From assembly GCA_964616755.1 (NCBI GenBank), contig CAZTSI010000001.1:102146-166145 (forward strand): a stretch of 64,000 bases of DNA, in the 5' to 3' direction. Positions within the stretch are counted from its first letter, which is position 1. Each line of letters begins with the position of its first letter. Both the position numbers and the translations under genes were made by a program. The notes below the pieces were generated by a model that had not been told where the DNA came from, did no database searches, and worked only from the letters and a program-made list of their open reading frames with translations. Below, piece after piece: positions 61,597 through 64,000 of this stretch. The stretch comes from CAYNFR01 sp964616755 (GTDB taxonomy: Bacteria > Bacteroidota > Bacteroidia > Chitinophagales > Saprospiraceae).

Positions 61597-63924
61597 ATGT
61601 TGAGAACCATTTGTACTATGTTCGTATTCGTGCTGTTATGGAGCAGAGCGGATACACAACAAAAAATAGGAGACAACCCTCTGACGATAGATTCTGCGTC
61701 CTTGCTAGAATTAGAAAGTACATCTCGCGGCTTCCTCATATCAAGATTAACCTCTACACAAAGAAACGCACAGGCCTCTTGGAAGCTAGGTCATATAATC
61801 TACAATACTACAGATTCATGTCTTCAAATATATGACGGAATAAGCTGGGAGTGCTTAGTCCAAGGTACGCTCATTGACTCAACGATCTACAAGTATGACG
61901 GCACTCTTACTTCTGATCGCACGATCCAATTAAATGGCCGAAGTATCACTTTTGATGGTTCAAGTGATGTTTATATAGGCGCTGATGGTCGTATGGGTCT
62001 AGGGACTACAACACCAGATGCATTACTAGATGTAGAAGGTGGGACAGTAAGGCTTTCAGATTATGGGGCAGGTACTATATCTGGTACGCCCAGCTTTATT
62101 TTGGGTGTCGATAGCGACGGCGACGTCATCGAGATCAGCAGTTCATCTGTTGGTACTGATGATCAGACTATCGACACCCTTTCTTTTGATGGAGCGAATG
62201 TAAGCATTTCTTTGGAAGGTGATCAACAGCCCGCCTACATACTCGATATTTCTAGTGTAAATACGGATAATCAACAGATTGATACCCTATCTCTTGTGGG
62301 CAATCAACTAAGACTTTCGTTACAACGGGATGGATTGCCTTTTTCATCAGTTGACTTGTCTAGCCTAGATACCAAATTGACTCAAGAGGAAGTTGAAGAC
62401 TTCGTCGGTGCTATGGTATCCGGTAATACAGAGACGGGTATCACAGTGACTTATGACGATCCAGCGGGCAAATTGAACTTTGTTGCTACGGATGCATCCA
62501 TTACCAATGAAGGACGATTGGGAGTAGGTGCAGGGGCAGCTAATACCTCGACAATCACGAGTAACACTTCTGGTCAGACACCTGTGACAATTACAGCAGG
62601 GACAGGACTTAGTATCACCGAGGCAACAAGTACAAATGGGGGTACGATTACCTTGACGAATACTGGCGATACCGACGCAACAGATGACATTACTTCTTTA
62701 TCGGCTGGCACAGGCATATCTATTACTGGTGCAGGAAATAGCAGAACAATCACGAATTCCTCTCCTGATCAGACTGTATCGTTAACTGGGGCAGGGAGTG
62801 TCAGTACGTCGGGCACATATCCCAATTTTACGATAACTGGTACGGATAATCAACAGATTGATACCCTATCTCTTGTGGGCAATCAACTAAGACTTTCGTT
62901 ACAACGGGATGGATTGCCTTTTTCATCAGTTGACTTGTCTAGCCTAGATACCAAATTGACTCAAGAGGAAGTTGAAGACTTCGTCGGTGCTATGGTATCC
63001 GGTAATACAGAGACGGGTATCACAGTGACTTATGACGATCCAGCGGGCAAATTGAACTTTGTTGCTACGGATGCATCCATTACCAATGAAGGACGATTGG
63101 GAGTAGGTGCAGGGGCAGCTAATACCTCGACAATCACGAGTAACACTTCTGGTCAGACACCTGTGACAATTACAGCAGGGACAGGACTTAGTATCACCGA
63201 GGCAACAAGTACAAATGGGGGTACGATTACCTTGACGAATTCCTCTCCTGATCAGACAGTGGCATTAACAGGCGCAGGAGGGGTGAGTATTACTGGAACC
63301 TATCCTAGCTTTACTATTACAGGAAGTACGACTGTCGATTCAAGCATTTATAAGAATAATGGTTCTCTATTGGCCAATCGGACCGTGGCAATGAATGGGT
63401 TCAGTTTAACTTTTGATGGCACCCAAGATGTCATTATTGCTGCAGATGGAGATGTAGGAATTGGAACTACTAGCCCACAAGCAAAACTTGACGTAGACAA
63501 TGGTGGCCTGCGTCTCTCCGATTATGGCACAGGAACTACCTATCTCGATACTTCAGCTCAGCGACTTCTGGCTGTTCAAGCTGATGGTGATGTTGTAGCC
63601 CTGAATACCGTAAAGAATACACGGTGGTTTTATGCCCCCGCTGTCACCATTGATGCCAGTGCCACCGGCACAGGATTAACGCTAGATTTGCATCAAGAAT
63701 ATGTCGATCAATTTACGAATATTCCTGCCGCACAACGTAGTCCAGGCGCTCCTGCAAGCCTACCTGTCTATGCCGAGGATGAATTATGGTATATTATTAG
63801 TTACTATGATGCGACAGTTATCTCAAATATTTCTATTGATGCAAATGGGGTATTGACTTATGATATTATTGATGTGCCTTTTGATAATTACACCATCGTG
63901 AATGTGCAATTCTTTATTAAATAA
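61597..63924 (+). CDS. large secreted surface protein with internal duplication
   Basis: About 775 residues. Signal peptide (MLRTICTMFVFVLLWSRADTQ) and then QKIGDNPLTIDSASLLELES, matching the start of the upstream protein. A tail-fibre-like unit follows (GADGRMGLGTTTPDALLDVEGG), then TDNQQIDTLSLVGNQLRLSL-type repeats and GTGLSITEATS beta units, another GIGTTSPQAKLDVDNGG unit, and a C-terminal domain starting WFYAPAVTIDASATGTG. It has no S74 domain. A GTG at 61585 four codons earlier is an alternative start. It is likely a surface adhesin or fibre; the ligand is unknown. Two blocks of 400 bp are exact repeats. Confidence 0.82.
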   Translation: MLRTICTMFVFVLLWSRADTQQKIGDNPLTIDSASLLELESTSRGFLISRLTSTQRNAQASWKLGHIIYNTTDSCLQIYDGISWECLVQGTLIDSTIYKYDGTLTSDRTIQLNGRSITFDGSSDVYIGADGRMGLGTTTPDALLDVEGGTVRLSDYGAGTISGTPSFILGVDSDGDVIEISSSSVGTDDQTIDTLSFDGANVSISLEGDQQPAYILDISSVNTDNQQIDTLSLVGNQLRLSLQRDGLPFSSVDLSSLDTKLTQEEVEDFVGAMVSGNTETGITVTYDDPAGKLNFVATDASITNEGRLGVGAGAANTSTITSNTSGQTPVTITAGTGLSITEATSTNGGTITLTNTGDTDATDDITSLSAGTGISITGAGNSRTITNSSPDQTVSLTGAGSVSTSGTYPNFTITGTDNQQIDTLSLVGNQLRLSLQRDGLPFSSVDLSSLDTKLTQEEVEDFVGAMVSGNTETGITVTYDDPAGKLNFVATDASITNEGRLGVGAGAANTSTITSNTSGQTPVTITAGTGLSITEATSTNGGTITLTNSSPDQTVALTGAGGVSITGTYPSFTITGSTTVDSSIYKNNGSLLANRTVAMNGFSLTFDGTQDVIIAADGDVGIGTTSPQAKLDVDNGGLRLSDYGTGTTYLDTSAQRLLAVQADGDVVALNTVKNTRWFYAPAVTIDASATGTGLTLDLHQEYVDQFTNIPAAQRSPGAPASLPVYAEDELWYIISYYDATVISNISIDANGVLTYDIIDVPFDNYTIVNVQFFIK
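62262..62661 (+). repeat. 400-bp direct repeat, copy 1
   Basis: Identical by eye to 62841-63240, offset 579 bp (193 codons, in frame). It starts at TACGGATAATCAACAG and ends at CTTGACGAAT. Confidence 0.9.
62841..63240 (+). repeat. 400-bp direct repeat, copy 2
   Basis: Second copy of 62262-62661. After it the sequence TCCTCTCCTGATCAGAC also reappears from the segment between the copies (62758-62774), so the duplication junctions are mosaic. Confidence 0.9.
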
Positions 63925-63944
63925 TATAGAAAAACTCAATCATT

Positions 63945-64000
63945 GATGGACATGCCCCCAAAAGTTAGACAATAACTTGGGGGCATTTTATGTATAAAAG
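63945..64000 (+). mobile_element. probable left end of an IS3-family (IS150-like) insertion sequence, cut by window edge
   Basis: The last 55 bases contain CATGCCCCCAAAAGTTAGAC, very like the TG..GCCCCCAAAAGTTAGACA terminal repeats I know from IS150-group elements of IS3. It is followed by a hairpin (TGCCCCCAA against TTGGGGGCA) and ATG TAT AAA at 63990, which suits the MYK start of an OrfA. The exact first base of the element is not certain (about 63945-63953). The hairpin could instead be only the terminator of the surface-protein gene. Confidence 0.5.

Noticed and set aside
59362..63924. Prophage tail-fibre region
   Set aside because: S74 and fibre-like units recall phages, but both proteins have signal peptides and no other phage gene is near.
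1..64000. tRNA or rRNA genes
   Set aside because: The spacers were read for T-loop-type motifs (GGTTCGA) and long rRNA-like stretches; none was found.

Overview
The window reads as chromosomal DNA of a member of the Bacteroidota, most likely from the Saprospiria or a related lineage. The phylum-level evidence is in the sequence. There is a type IX secretion type-B sorting domain (6418-8541). Families typical of the phylum are present: DUF2723, DUF2851, TIGR02757, DUF3109, and lipoproteins of the LptC and YwqK types. A SurA-N/PpiD-like foldase and a citrate synthase of the long type are also present. Many upstream regions carry the Bacteroidota promoter boxes (TTG or TTTG, 17-20 nt, TAnnTTTG). 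The order-level assignment is inference. Gene density is high and base composition is even and moderately AT-rich. No rRNA or tRNA gene, CRISPR array or complete mobile element was seen.

Layout. 1-6.2 kb: the end of an Nfu Fe-S scaffold gene, a broken small gene, an unusually long 750-bp spacer, then radA, a DCC thiol oxidoreductase, purine nucleoside phosphorylase, a TraB/GumN lipoprotein, a gamma carbonic anhydrase-like protein and rsmI. 6.4-13.8 kb: a type IX-secreted surface protein overlapping lptC, then a class A penicillin-binding protein and htpG in divergent orientation. 13.9-17.5 kb: molybdopterin synthase (moaD/moaE), a glycosyltransferase, a sulfotransferase-like protein, a small Cys/Lys-tailed protein and ferritin. 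17.8-19.7 kb: the agmatine-to-putrescine pair aguB-aguA. 19.8-22.5 kb: TPR gene remnants, a small membrane protein, a PDZ protein and a soluble TonB-C domain protein. 22.6-27.9 kb: rimP-nusA-infB behind a leader hairpin, and a TIGR02757 protein. 28.1-33.6 kb: a cell-envelope glycan group (two glycosyltransferases, a sulfotransferase, a methyltransferase, an RluA-type synthase and a 44-residue membrane protein). 33.8-41 kb: a large DUF2723 membrane protein, a TPR lipoprotein-like protein, a site-2 protease and galK. 41-47 kb: a TonB-dependent receptor, a CNNM/CorC-type protein and a proline-rich TonB. 46.7-52.5 kb: vanZ-like, gcvH, citrate synthase, DUF3109, a PpiD-like foldase and a YwqK-like lipoprotein. 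52.6-59.1 kb: a hypothetical protein, gpmI, a TMEM220-like protein, and DUF2851-lpxK-Wzi-like translationally coupled. 59.3-64 kb: two large secreted repetitive surface proteins with tail-fibre-like architecture, one ending in an S74 chaperone domain. These are followed by what looks like the left end of an IS3-family element cut by the window edge.

How the genes work together. Most of the window is housekeeping: translation initiation and termination factors, central metabolism and envelope biogenesis. The accessory signal lies in three places. The first is surface-protein genes with recent internal duplications (60.2-63.2 kb). The second is surface-glycan genes split over two sites (14.6-16.6 and 28.7-33.6 kb). 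The third is a set of degraded or very small genes in spacers, several found here by reading short frames next to terminators.
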